Shown: piece after piece, positions 11,757 to 19,812 of the stretch
Numbering within the stretch: position 1 is the stretch's first letter
Layout of the letters: the number at the start of each line of letters is the position of its first letter
DNA from: a virus
Length of the DNA stretch: 31,970 bases
Direction: 5' to 3' (one strand)
IMG/VR virus record: IMGVR_UViG_3300034072_000868
Span: 1-31,970 of that record
Made by a program: the position numbers and the translations under genes
The notes under the pieces: model-generated
What the model was told of the DNA's origin: nothing
The model's database searches: none
What the model saw: the letters and a program-made list of their open reading frames with translations, nothing else

Positions 11757-14700
11757 ATGTACTCAATTCTCGACTTCCGCGCTGTCGTAAAGCACTCCTA
11801 CTACGGCGCCAGTGATCCGGAGGCCATGTTCTGCGAGGAGGTTGGCCGCCGATTCGCTAACTGGGAAGTGGCCGCCGCCGGCTTCATCAGCCGCTACATC
11901 GAGCCGATCATCGCTCAGGGCGGCAGCCCTCGTAACCTGCTGGTGGCCCACGATATGGGCCGCGAGTACCGCACCGCCCTGTTCCCCGGCTACAAGGCCG
12001 CCCGTGACGACGTGAAGCGCAGTCCTATCGAGGTCGAGCAGTGCGAGAAGCTGTTCGACTGGGCCAAGCACTTCCTGACCGCCCTGGGCGCCACCCAGAT
12101 GGGCGTCAAGGGCGTGGAAGCTGACGACGTTATCGCCTGGCTGTGCGAGCGCATCACAGAGCCCAAGGCCGTGTACACGGTCGACGGCGACCTGCTGCAG
12201 CTCTGCAACGACAACACCATCGTCTACCTGAAGAACGAACCGTTCTACGGCGAAGGCGAAAAGGACGGCATCCCCTTCCACCTGACCAGCCTGGCCAAGT
12301 CCATCCTGGGCGATAAGTCCGACTGCTACGGCGGCGTGAAGGGCCTGGGCATCGCCAAGGTCCAGCAGCTGCTGGAGAACTTCGGCGCCGACGGCGTAGA
12401 GGAACTGCAGGGTGTCGTCGAGACCGGCAACACCGAACTGCTGGACCAGGCCATTGAGCAGACCGGCGACAAGGTCCTGATCAAGCTCCGCGAGAACTTC
12501 GGCGAGTGGCGCACCATGTGGCGCCTGGCCAAACTGCACCCGGAGCTGTGCTGGAAGCCGCGTGCCAAGAAGCTGATCAAGCCGATGGTGCACAAGCGAA
12601 TCCCGAACGGCCAGCAGCTGTTCAACCTGCTCAAGCAGGTGGGTTGCGAAGATATGTGGGACAGCGTGTTCGCCAGCTGCATGCCCTCCCAGCTCGCCAT
12701 CACCGCCAATAACTGGGAGGAGATGCGCGACGCCATCTTCGCCGAGATGGCCGCCGGTGACATCACCACCTTCGACTACGAGTCGTCCAACAAGGATCCG
12801 ATCCCGGAGTTTGCGCTGGCATCGACCCAGGGCGAGAACTTCGTCGACGTGCTCAGCCAGGAGCTGGCCGGCGCATCGTTCCAGTTCGGCCAGCACCTGG
12901 AGAACGTGATCTACGTCCCGGTCGACCACAAGGACACCGCCAACGTCGGCAAGCACGTCATTGCAGAGCTGCTGGAGCACGCCGGTCGGGTCAGCCGCCT
13001 GGTTGCGCACAACGTATTCTTCGAGGGCGTGGTCAGCCAGACCAACTTGAACCTGTCGCTGATCAACGTGCATGACACCCGCATGATGCAGCGCTACTAC
13101 AACGAGAACGCCGAGGCCCACCTCAAGGGGCTGTCGCTGGAGTACCTGGGCTACGAGCAGGCGTCCTACGCCGAGACCATGGCCAAGGGCAACGGCGGCA
13201 AGGGCGCCCAGACAATGTCTGAGCTGACCTTGGAAGAGGTGTTCAGCTACGGCGCCGACGACGCCCAGGTCACCGGCCACCTGTACGACCTGCTGAAGCT
13301 GATGCTGATGCTCGACGAGCAGTGGGCGTTCTACGAGCAGTGGGCTGTAAACCCTACGGTGGTCCTGCAGCACAGCTACATCAAGGGCGTGGACATCAAC
13401 TGGGCCTTGCAGCGCCGGGTGCACGAACGCGACCTCAAGCAGGTCGAGGACGGCATGGCCGAGCTGCGTGAGGTCCTGGAGGCAAACGTCACCGGCAACA
13501 TCACACCAGGCTGTGAGTCACTGATCGAGGCGGAGAAGGACTACATCTACCGGGCGGCGAAGAAGAAGGCCGACGGCGACGGCGAGGTCGCCAAAACCAA
13601 GCTGTATGAGTGGCGCACCAAGTTGGAACGGGCCTGCCAGTACATCCCGTACCGGGAAGACAGCGTAATGCCGGCGTTCTCGTTTACCGCCAAGCAGGTC
13701 AGCGCAGCGCTGGTTGCCGTTGGCCTGCCGGAGATCGAGAAGGTCACCGCCAAGGGCATCGGCGATTACATGGAGCAAGTCGGCTACGTCGGCTTCGACG
13801 CCGAGGAGTCTTTCAGCGCCCCGCAGGCTGAGTTGCTCAAGGCGATCACTTCGGCCGTATCCCGCAACGCACTGAAGGTTAAGCAGTTGGAGGCCAAGGT
13901 CACGGCGGCTGCAGAGGCAGAGGACGAAGAGGCATACGAGCAGGCTCAGGCCGCTGTCGCGTCTGCCCAGGTAGCTTTCGATACTCTGGGTGAGGTTGTC
14001 CAGCGCCTGGCCGGCGTAGAGCCCAAGGTCATCAAGATCGGCGACGAGCTGAACGTAGGCAGCCCTGCTCAGATGCAGCACCTGCTCTACTGCAAGATCG
14101 GCGTACCGGTTCGACTGCGCGGCAAGCAAGCTGGCAAGGGCCGCCTGCAAGTTGGTATCACCGAGGCAGGTCCGTCCACCGACGAAACTGCGATTCTCAC
14201 CGCGATTGCGAACGACATCGAGCGAGGCAGCTGGCAGCACGACGCGCTGGAAGCCCTGCTCAAGGTCAAGTCGGCCAGCACCCGGATCAGCCTGTACCAC
14301 GACAAGTACCCGCTGTGGCGCCACCGCGACGGCAAGCTGCACCCCTCCTTCACCGACGCCGGTACCGATACCCGCCGCCCGACCGGCTCCTCGCCGAACG
14401 TGCTGCAGGTGTCGAAGAAGGACAAGGCCATGCGCTCGATGTTCGTACCGCCGTCGCCTGACCACGTGGTCGTCGCAATCGACTACAACGGCCAGGAGAT
14501 CCGCCTGATGGCCTGCGAGTCCGGCGACCCGGTGATGATCTCGGTCTACGACCCGGAGAACGAGAAGGACCTGCACAGCATGACCGGCTCTGGTATCGCC
14601 AAGATGGACTACGACGAGTTCGTGGCCGCCAAGGACGATGAAACCCATGAGCTGAACAAGCTGACCAACGCAATCCGGAAGAAGGCCAAGGGCGTCAACT

Positions 14701-15359
14701 TCGGCCTGGCCTACGGTGCCGGCCCTGCCACCCTGTCGCGCAACCTGATCGTACCGATCTCGGAAGCAGAAGCGCTGCTCAGCGGCACTATGAACCTGTA
14801 TTCCCAGATTCCTGTATGGCAGCAGAACACGGCGAAGTTCATGGAGCGCAACGGGTTCACCCTTACCGCCTTCGGCACCAAGCGCCACGCCAACGACGAC
14901 ATCTTCAGCAAGGACCACGGCAAGGTCAGCCGTCAGCACCGTCAGGGCACCAACGCAACGATCCAAGGCACCGCCGCGGAGATGCTGCGCATCGTGCTCA
15001 CCGGAATCGTTGACCGAGACCTGCTGAATCGCCTGGACATGGTGTTCTTCGCACCGATCTACGACGAAACCGTGGCCTTCGTGCACAAGGACGACGTCGT
15101 CGAATACTGCCGCGAGATGAACGAGATCATGTCCTCCGCCACCCCGCCGGGTCACGTCGTCAAGCAGGTTCCCGAGTTCTCGATCGGACCTGACTGGGGT
15201 CGTGTACACGAGCTGGGCCGCTATCCGGGCGAGGAGAAGATCCTCGAAGCGGTTCGCCGCAGCCTGGACGAGGCGAAGGAGATCTGGGAGGTGGACATGC
15301 TGCAGCCGTTCGATCCTATCCGTAACAAGTACCAGGAAGTTCTGGAGGAAGCTGCGTGA
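11757..15359 (+). CDS. polA: DNA polymerase I-type polymerase with fused 5'-3' and 3'-5' exonucleases
   Basis: The 1200-residue protein has all three PolI domains. The 5' nuclease has EADD (121-124), TVDGD (141-145), GDKSD (185-189) and a helix-hairpin-helix GVKGLGIAKV. The proofreading domain has DYE (Asp340, Glu342) and YGADD (Tyr498, Asp502), close to E. coli numbering. The palm has motif A DYNGQE (Asp909, Glu914), motif B R974, K978, F982, Y986 with exact E. coli spacing, and motif C Y1102-D1103-E1104 where HDE is usual. About 200 extra residues, including an alanine/glutamate coiled-coil-like stretch, lie between the proofreading domain and the palm (the region about 540-770). Most phage A-family polymerases lack the fused 5' nuclease. 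It is the replicative polymerase, and its own Okazaki-primer remover. Start ATG 11757 with AGGAG upstream. Confidence 0.96.
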   Translation: MYSILDFRAVVKHSYYGASDPEAMFCEEVGRRFANWEVAAAGFISRYIEPIIAQGGSPRNLLVAHDMGREYRTALFPGYKAARDDVKRSPIEVEQCEKLFDWAKHFLTALGATQMGVKGVEADDVIAWLCERITEPKAVYTVDGDLLQLCNDNTIVYLKNEPFYGEGEKDGIPFHLTSLAKSILGDKSDCYGGVKGLGIAKVQQLLENFGADGVEELQGVVETGNTELLDQAIEQTGDKVLIKLRENFGEWRTMWRLAKLHPELCWKPRAKKLIKPMVHKRIPNGQQLFNLLKQVGCEDMWDSVFASCMPSQLAITANNWEEMRDAIFAEMAAGDITTFDYESSNKDPIPEFALASTQGENFVDVLSQELAGASFQFGQHLENVIYVPVDHKDTANVGKHVIAELLEHAGRVSRLVAHNVFFEGVVSQTNLNLSLINVHDTRMMQRYYNENAEAHLKGLSLEYLGYEQASYAETMAKGNGGKGAQTMSELTLEEVFSYGADDAQVTGHLYDLLKLMLMLDEQWAFYEQWAVNPTVVLQHSYIKGVDINWALQRRVHERDLKQVEDGMAELREVLEANVTGNITPGCESLIEAEKDYIYRAAKKKADGDGEVAKTKLYEWRTKLERACQYIPYREDSVMPAFSFTAKQVSAALVAVGLPEIEKVTAKGIGDYMEQVGYVGFDAEESFSAPQAELLKAITSAVSRNALKVKQLEAKVTAAAEAEDEEAYEQAQAAVASAQVAFDTLGEVVQRLAGVEPKVIKIGDELNVGSPAQMQHLLYCKIGVPVRLRGKQAGKGRLQVGITEAGPSTDETAILTAIANDIERGSWQHDALEALLKVKSASTRISLYHDKYPLWRHRDGKLHPSFTDAGTDTRRPTGSSPNVLQVSKKDKAMRSMFVPPSPDHVVVAIDYNGQEIRLMACESGDPVMISVYDPENEKDLHSMTGSGIAKMDYDEFVAAKDDETHELNKLTNAIRKKAKGVNFGLAYGAGPATLSRNLIVPISEAEALLSGTMNLYSQIPVWQQNTAKFMERNGFTLTAFGTKRHANDDIFSKDHGKVSRQHRQGTNATIQGTAAEMLRIVLTGIVDRDLLNRLDMVFFAPIYDETVAFVHKDDVVEYCREMNEIMSSATPPGHVVKQVPEFSIGPDWGRVHELGRYPGEEKILEAVRRSLDEAKEIWEVDMLQPFDPIRNKYQEVLEEAA

Positions 15360-15703
15360 AGACCTGGCTCAAGAGTTTGCTCAAAGAGCGCAGCAGCGGC
15401 CCCGTGCCGCTGCTGGAACCCATGCAGATCCGTGCCCGCACCGTTGCAGCTCTCGCGGAGTCCGAGGCCCGGCTGCTCGACCAGGTGGAATCCCTGCAAG
15501 AGCAGCTGGCCCAGGCCACCCACGCCGCCGGGGTGGCGCAGGAGCGCTGTGACCATGCCCGCATGGCACACGCTGCCCTGAACCGCCGGGTCAACGACCT
15601 GCGGCTCGACTGGCCCGCTGTCCACGACCGCTACTTCACCAAGCAAGGCATCGCAGCACGCGAAGCCGGCGTACCAATGAACCCGAAACGGAAGAGAAAG
15701 TAA
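15356..15703 (+). CDS. Uncharacterised coiled-coil protein (115 residues), GTG start
   Basis: The GTG at 15356 overlaps the polymerase stop (GTGA) and has GGAGGAAG upstream, so translation follows the polymerase. Residues 30-80 form a probable coiled coil (ALAESEARLLDQVESLQEQLAQ). The N-terminus KTWLKSLLKERSS and the C-terminus (PMNPKRKRK) are basic. No family is recognised. A small, helical, basic-ended protein made with the polymerase might tether it to DNA or to other replisome parts; that is inference from position and composition only. Confidence 0.75.
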   Translation: MKTWLKSLLKERSSGPVPLLEPMQIRARTVAALAESEARLLDQVESLQEQLAQATHAAGVAQERCDHARMAHAALNRRVNDLRLDWPAVHDRYFTKQGIAAREAGVPMNPKRKRK

Positions 15704-15705
15704 CC

Positions 15706-16416
15706 ATGCTGGTATTAGCTCACGACTATGAAACCACCGGTGTAGACACCAGCAAGCTGGGCGTAGTGCAGTCCGCTCTGTGCTTCGCCACCCTGCACCA
15801 GAACGGTAGCTTCACGATCCTGGAGAAGGACGTGCAGGTGCTCGACCCTGGCCACCCGATTCCGGCCGGCGCTTCTGGTGTGCATGGCATCTACGACCAC
15901 CACGTGATTGGCAAGCCACTCTGGGAAGCCTACCTGGCTGAGCAGTTCAAGGTGGTCAACGCTACCCCGATCCAGGGCGTCGTCGGCTACAACAGCAAGT
16001 CCTTCGACGACCGCATTGCCCGCCGTGTCGGCCTTGGCGCCTACCCCTCGATCGACCTGATGCGTGCCACCAAGCGCTTCAAGACCCAGGGCATCCTGCA
16101 AAAGGCCACCCTGGGCGCCGCGTACCTGGGCCTCACCGGCAAAGAGCCGGAGAACGCTCACGACGCCTTCGCCGACATCGTGATGACCCTGGAGCTGATC
16201 GCCCCGGCCATGGAACACGCCAAGTGCGCCACGCTGGAAGACTTCATCGTTTGGCTGAACGGCGTAGGCATGACGCCGCAGGACCGCATGCCGTTCGGGA
16301 AGCACAAGGGCGTGAAGCTGTGCAACCTGCCCAAGGACTACGTGCAGTGGGCGTTGGGCAACCTGCCTGATATGGACCCAGACCTTCGCACCGCGTTCGA
16401 GGGCCTGACAGCATGA
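15706..16416 (+). CDS. DEDDh 3'-5' exonuclease with C-terminal DUF3820-like segment
   Basis: The 236-residue protein belongs to the DnaQ/ExoX group of 3'-5' exonucleases. DYETTG (residues 7-12) supplies the first two acidic residues, GYNSKSFDDR the third, and the AHDAFADI segment supplies the histidine and last aspartate. After about residue 195 a short module with MPFGKHKGVKLCNLPKDY resembles the DUF3820/ExoX C-terminal piece that helps grip single-stranded DNA. Likely roles are mismatch-related end trimming, or degradation of host DNA ends for nucleotides. The PolI-type gene already has proofreading, so this is an additional nuclease. The end overlaps the kinase gene by four bases (ATGA). 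Confidence 0.9.
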   Translation: MLVLAHDYETTGVDTSKLGVVQSALCFATLHQNGSFTILEKDVQVLDPGHPIPAGASGVHGIYDHHVIGKPLWEAYLAEQFKVVNATPIQGVVGYNSKSFDDRIARRVGLGAYPSIDLMRATKRFKTQGILQKATLGAAYLGLTGKEPENAHDAFADIVMTLELIAPAMEHAKCATLEDFIVWLNGVGMTPQDRMPFGKHKGVKLCNLPKDYVQWALGNLPDMDPDLRTAFEGLTA

Positions 16417-16955
16417 GCAGACTGGTAGGGCTGATCGGGAAGGCGCGGGTCGGAAAGGACACCGTCGCTGAGCACCTCGTCGAGCAGTACGGCCTGATGC
16501 AATACGCCTTTGCCGACCCGCTGAAGGACATGCTGGAGGCGGTGTTCGGCGACAAGTTCAGAGGCGGGGACCGCGAGCAGGTGATCGACTGGTTGGGCAA
16601 GTCGCCCCGCCAGCTGATGCAGACCCTGGGGACAGAGTGGGGCCGCGACTGTGTGCATCCAGACCTCTGGGTGCTCTTCGCCGAACAGGAGTGGCTGAAG
16701 GCTCAGGCCCGCAAGGCGCCTGGCCTGGTCATCAGCGATGTCAGGTTCAAGAACGAGGCCGAGTGGATCCACGAGGCAGGCGGCTTGCTGATCGAGATTA
16801 CCCGCCCCGAGGCCGAGGAAGTTTCCGCGCACCGCAGCGAGACAGGCTTCGCGGCGTTCGGGATGCAGCGTGAGCTGATCAACAACGACGGCAGCCTTGA
16901 CGACCTGTTCGAGCAGGTTGACGACCTTGTCATGGAGTTCTTACGTGGCCACTGA
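16413..16955 (+). CDS. Deoxynucleoside monophosphate kinase
   Basis: This 180-residue P-loop kinase resembles phage dNMP kinases (T4 gp1 type), which convert dNMPs to dNDPs. The Walker A region is GLIGKARVGKDT (6-17), followed by YAFADPLKDML, the LID-like WLGKSPRQLMQTLGTEWGRD, and VISDVRFKNEAEWI, all typical of the family. Length is shorter than T4 gp1 (241), as in many other phages. It overlaps the exonuclease by four bases and the next gene by 11. Together with thymidylate synthase and MazG-like hydrolase it completes a nucleotide-supply set fed by degraded host DNA. Confidence 0.92.
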   Translation: MSRLVGLIGKARVGKDTVAEHLVEQYGLMQYAFADPLKDMLEAVFGDKFRGGDREQVIDWLGKSPRQLMQTLGTEWGRDCVHPDLWVLFAEQEWLKAQARKAPGLVISDVRFKNEAEWIHEAGGLLIEITRPEAEEVSAHRSETGFAAFGMQRELINNDGSLDDLFEQVDDLVMEFLRGH

Positions 16956-17469
16956 CATTGGGAAGATCTTCGAGAAGGAGCTGGAGAAAGTCTTCCGCTC
17001 CCTCAAGGAGAGCCACCTGTTCGGGTGGCACAGGCTGCCAGACACCTCGTCCGCCGGCGGACACATCATCGGTGAGCAGCCCAGCGACTACCTGCTGGCC
17101 CTGCCGCCAGGCAGTTGCAGCCTCAACGACCAGCGCCTCCTGTTCATGGAGGCCAAGGCCAGCGAGAAGCATGCAGGGCTGACCAAGGCGGCCATGCAGC
17201 CGGCGCAGCGCGGAGCAGTCAGCTTCTACCGCAACATGCTGCAGCTGCCATACCTGGTGTTCTTCTACGCCGCCGACGCCGGCGTCATCCAGATATGGGA
17301 TGGCTCGGTGGTGGTGGCAGACGAGCGGATCAGCAAGTACACGCCGCTGTGCGTGATCGAGCAGGCTGGGTCTGGGGTCAAGCTCAACACAGAGGTCATC
17401 CAGCACGAGCTGATCGACTTCTTCGAGCTGCCTCCCAAGTCCAAGACGCTCGCAAACTATTGCGCATAG
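16945..17469 (+). CDS. PD-(D/E)XK nuclease, RecU-like Holliday junction resolvase candidate
   Basis: The open frame starts at 16897, but the GTG at 16945, with GGAG seven bases before it, gives the sensible N-terminus MATDIGKIFEKELEKVF (174 residues). The motif PSD (46-48), then EAK (69-71) in LLFMEAKASEK, is the PD-(D/E)XK metal site, here with the Pro-Ser-Asp variant common in resolvases. The order FEKEL, aromatic/basic helix, PSD, EAK, then Q-R-G helix, matches RecU/archaeal-type resolvases more than restriction enzymes. It would cut branched DNA produced by recombination-dependent replication before packaging. It overlaps the kinase gene by 11 bases and is the last gene of the polymerase block, followed by element D. 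Resolvase activity is inferred. Confidence 0.85.
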   Translation: MATDIGKIFEKELEKVFRSLKESHLFGWHRLPDTSSAGGHIIGEQPSDYLLALPPGSCSLNDQRLLFMEAKASEKHAGLTKAAMQPAQRGAVSFYRNMLQLPYLVFFYAADAGVIQIWDGSVVVADERISKYTPLCVIEQAGSGVKLNTEVIQHELIDFFELPPKSKTLANYCA

Positions 17470-17470
17470 A

Positions 17471-17502
17471 CCCATATTTACAGCAGTATGGGCAACCATA
17501 AA
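17471..17502 (+). promoter_or_regulatory. Bipartite phage element, copy D
   Basis: TTTACA (17477-17482) is followed after 14 bases by CATAAA (17497-17502). The first part lies in a separate inverted repeat, CCCATA (17471-17476) with TATGGG (17487-17492). The ligase ribosome site AGGAG (17504-17508) directly follows, and the ATG is at 17515. This is the shortest distance to a start codon, so CATAAA cannot be an ordinary -10 box with the transcript beginning downstream. Confidence 0.6.
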
Positions 17503-17514
17503 CAGGAGCACTCA

Positions 17515-18639
17515 ATGCAAGTCCTGAAGGAAATCACCCTCTACAAGAACCACGACGGCCAGATCGGAGATTGGCTGATCAAAGCCGTTAGCCTGGAGCC
17601 GCACCTCGAGGGTGGCGCCGCGCAGCTGCAGATCAGCCACACCAAAGTGGTCGGCGGCAAGGCTGTGACCAAGATCGTTCCGGTTGAAGGAAAGAACGCC
17701 GGTCGAGCGAACGAGACCTCGCCCTGCACTCAGGCCGTCCTGGAGCTGGACAGCCGCGTCAACAAGCAGATCGACAAGGGCTACGTCCGCAACATCGACG
17801 ACGCTTCGGCGCCGGCAACCAACGCCCTAGGTCTGCAGAAGCCAATGCTGGCCCACCCGATCGACAAGGTGAAGCCGGACAGCATCGACTGGGACGACGC
17901 ATTCGGCCAACCGAAGCTCGACGGACACCGCTGCCTGGTGAACGGGATCATGTACAGCCGCAACGGCAAGGAGATCCTGCTGCCGCATATCCGCGACTTC
18001 CTGGGCGACCACGGCCTGGTCGACAAGAAGCTGGACGGCGAGCTCTACGTGCACGGCCAGCTGCTGCAGGACATCGGCTCGCTGATCAAGAAGCCCCGCG
18101 AAGAGTCGCTGCAGCTGCAGTATCACGTCTATGACGTGATCAGCGACGCGCCGTACGCAGATCGCCATGCCTGGCTGGCCGACGTAATGAGCGGCGCCCT
18201 GGCCGCCAACGACTCCCCTATCCGACTGGTTCCCGCCGTCCGGGTGGCCAGCCGCGACGCGCTGACCCAGCTGCACAAGGCGTGGCTGGATGCCGGCTAT
18301 GAGGGCTCAATGCTGCGCCACGGCCGCACCGGATACCAGGCCGACAAGCGCAGCGGGTCGCTGCTCAAGGTGAAGGACTTCGAGGACATCGAGGCCACTG
18401 TGGTCGACGTGGAGCGTGGTACGCCGAACGGCAGTTTCGAGGTCCCCGTCTGGATCCTGCAGCTGCCCAACGGAAACCGCTTCAAGGCCACCGCCCACGG
18501 CGACATGCACCAGAAGCATGCCCAGTGGGAGCTGCGCCACACCTACATCGGCCGTCAGCTGACGGTGCAGATCTTCGGCTACAGCAAGGACGGCATCCCG
18601 CTGCTCCCGGTAGCCCTTCGTTGGAGGGAGGACATCTGA
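17515..18639 (+). CDS. ATP-dependent DNA ligase
   Basis: The 374-residue protein has nucleotidyltransferase motif I QPKLDGHR with catalytic Lys134, then SRNGKE (Ia), LDGELYVH (III), YEGSMLR (IV) and LLKVKDF (V). These show an ATP-dependent ligase that seals nicks. The ligase core begins near residue 110. The first 110 residues form an extra domain (MQVLKEITLYKNHDG to KQIDKGYVRN) that resembles the WGR-like module found before some ligases and PARPs and probably binds DNA ends. The longer frame from 17488 is rejected because AGGAG sits six bases before the ATG at 17515. The next gene begins in its stop (TGATG). It seals lagging-strand and repair nicks for this phage. Confidence 0.94.
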   Translation: MQVLKEITLYKNHDGQIGDWLIKAVSLEPHLEGGAAQLQISHTKVVGGKAVTKIVPVEGKNAGRANETSPCTQAVLELDSRVNKQIDKGYVRNIDDASAPATNALGLQKPMLAHPIDKVKPDSIDWDDAFGQPKLDGHRCLVNGIMYSRNGKEILLPHIRDFLGDHGLVDKKLDGELYVHGQLLQDIGSLIKKPREESLQLQYHVYDVISDAPYADRHAWLADVMSGALAANDSPIRLVPAVRVASRDALTQLHKAWLDAGYEGSMLRHGRTGYQADKRSGSLLKVKDFEDIEATVVDVERGTPNGSFEVPVWILQLPNGNRFKATAHGDMHQKHAQWELRHTYIGRQLTVQIFGYSKDGIPLLPVALRWREDI

Positions 18640-19055
18640 TGAAAGACGCGAAAAGAACGGGCCTGACGGTGATTGTGGGCGTGCTCGCCCTGCTGATCTT
18701 CACGCTGGGCAGCTGGGTATGGCTCTACGGCACTGCGGAGATCCGCGGCCGGGTAGGCGCAGAGGTCAAGCTGGAGTCGGCGGATAGTCGCATTGCCAAC
18801 TACGACCACTTCTACGACCTCTGTGCCGCGGTGCAGGGCTACGAGCATGCGCTCTTGTCGCAGCGGTCAGCCCTGGCCGCCGGGATCAGCGCCGATCGCG
18901 CCTACACCAACATGGCCGGCATCACCGCGCAGCGTGCTCGGGCCATCGCCCAGTACAACGCCGACGCCAACAAGTCCTATACCAAAGCCCGCTTCCTGGG
19001 TGACACCCTGCCTCGCCGTCTCGACGTGAACCTGGAGAACACGCAATGCAACTGA
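18639..19055 (+). CDS. Single-pass membrane protein with periplasmic-type domain
   Basis: The 138-residue protein begins with a basic tip MKDAKRTG and one hydrophobic segment (about residues 9-31, TVIVGVLALLIFTLGSWVWL). The rest is soluble, with a helical repeat-free domain including RIANYDHFYDLCAAVQGYE and QRARAIAQYNADANKSY. I recall proteins with the same YDHFYDLC and AQYNADA patterns in several other phages, also unassigned. The start ATG overlaps the ligase stop (TGATG) and the frame upstream is the ligase in another phase. It is the first of four small envelope or unknown genes. Superinfection exclusion or an envelope anchor for replication are guesses from context. Confidence 0.85.
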   Translation: MKDAKRTGLTVIVGVLALLIFTLGSWVWLYGTAEIRGRVGAEVKLESADSRIANYDHFYDLCAAVQGYEHALLSQRSALAAGISADRAYTNMAGITAQRARAIAQYNADANKSYTKARFLGDTLPRRLDVNLENTQCN

Positions 19056-19564
19056 TCGCCCGCATCTTTATCGCGCTGTGCATGGCGCTGTCGCTGACGG
19101 CCTGCAAGGTCGAGGGCTCGTCCCGCGACCAGAACATGAAGGCCCAGCAGTCGCTGATGGCACGAGCCACGGCGGCGGTGCCGGTACCGCAGATCAACAA
19201 CTTCCTGGCCCGCGAGGCGGTGGCCAAGCAGGTCAGAAGACTCGACGAGAAGGGCAAGCTGTTCTACGTGTACATCCTCGGCCAGAACGGCCAGCAGGTT
19301 GGCTACTACGTGTCGAACACCCGTCCGGTCAGCACCTGCGCCCTGCTGACGCCTGCCCAGGAGGTCATGCACTACAACAGCGGAGCCACCGCGGTGCTTG
19401 GCACTCCCAGCCTCGGTGGTGTCTACGGGTTCGGCGGCGGCTGTAACAGCCACTTCTTTTTCGACGCAGCCACCGACGCCTACGTGGAGATCAGCGGGCT
19501 GCCCTTCTTCGTGGCAGACCAGCCGCTGGCCGTGGACGCGGCGCCGATCAAGGTGAGTCGATGA
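19046..19564 (+). CDS. Phage-encoded lipoprotein (172 residues)
   Basis: The N-terminus MQLIARIFIALCMALSLTAC is a lipoprotein signal peptide with lipobox LTAC, the mature protein starting at Cys20. The mature domain has a conserved-looking pattern VPVPQINNFLAREAVAKQ, then KLFYVYILGQNGQQVGYYVSN, then PVSTCALLTPAQEV, and a glycine-rich segment. I recall similar lipoproteins in other phages and prophages, without known function. Residue after the cysteine is Lys, so outer-membrane sorting is expected. The gene overlaps the membrane protein by 10 bases and the next gene by four. Blocking receptors of incoming related phages is a reasonable hypothesis for a phage lipoprotein. Confidence 0.88.
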   Translation: MQLIARIFIALCMALSLTACKVEGSSRDQNMKAQQSLMARATAAVPVPQINNFLAREAVAKQVRRLDEKGKLFYVYILGQNGQQVGYYVSNTRPVSTCALLTPAQEVMHYNSGATAVLGTPSLGGVYGFGGGCNSHFFFDAATDAYVEISGLPFFVADQPLAVDAAPIKVSR

Positions 19565-19812
19565 CCGAGCGCCTAGCCAAGCTGCTGGGCTACATGACTG
19601 AAGCCGAGGCCAAGCGCCTCGGCTTCAGTCATCACGGCCTGTACTACGGAATCCCGTTCTGGGTCAGGGACCCCTACGGCGTGTTCGAGGCGGGACCCAA
19701 GTGGGCCGTGCTGGAACCAGTGGTAACCCTGTTCCACCACATCGAAGGCATCTGCAACCACCTGCTTAACAGGCCGCCGAGCTTCCTGTTTCAGATCAGG
19801 GAGATCGAATGA
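19561..19812 (+). CDS. Uncharacterised 83-residue protein
   Basis: The ATG at 19561 overlaps the lipoprotein stop (ATGA), and the end overlaps the next gene by four bases, so this is a coupled member of the same string. The protein starts MTERLAKLLGYMTEAEAKRLGFSHHG and has the aromatic block YYGIPFWV, then VTLFHHIEGICNHLL, which could be a short amphipathic or interfacial helix. No cleavable signal is visible. It may be a peripheral membrane or cytoplasmic partner of its neighbours. I know no function for it. Confidence 0.78.
   Translation: MTERLAKLLGYMTEAEAKRLGFSHHGLYYGIPFWVRDPYGVFEAGPKWAVLEPVVTLFHHIEGICNHLLNRPPSFLFQIREIE

Noticed and set aside
11763-15209. Two long - strand frames (553 and 563 codons) opposite the polymerase
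   Set aside because: Antisense shadows of a gene with complete polymerase motifs; composition is rich in Val/Leu/Gln/His without motifs.
17477-17502. TTTACA/CATAAA as ordinary sigma-70 -35/-10 pair
   Set aside because: Spacing is 14 rather than 16-18 bases in all five copies, and in copy D the transcript would then begin at or after the ribosome site.
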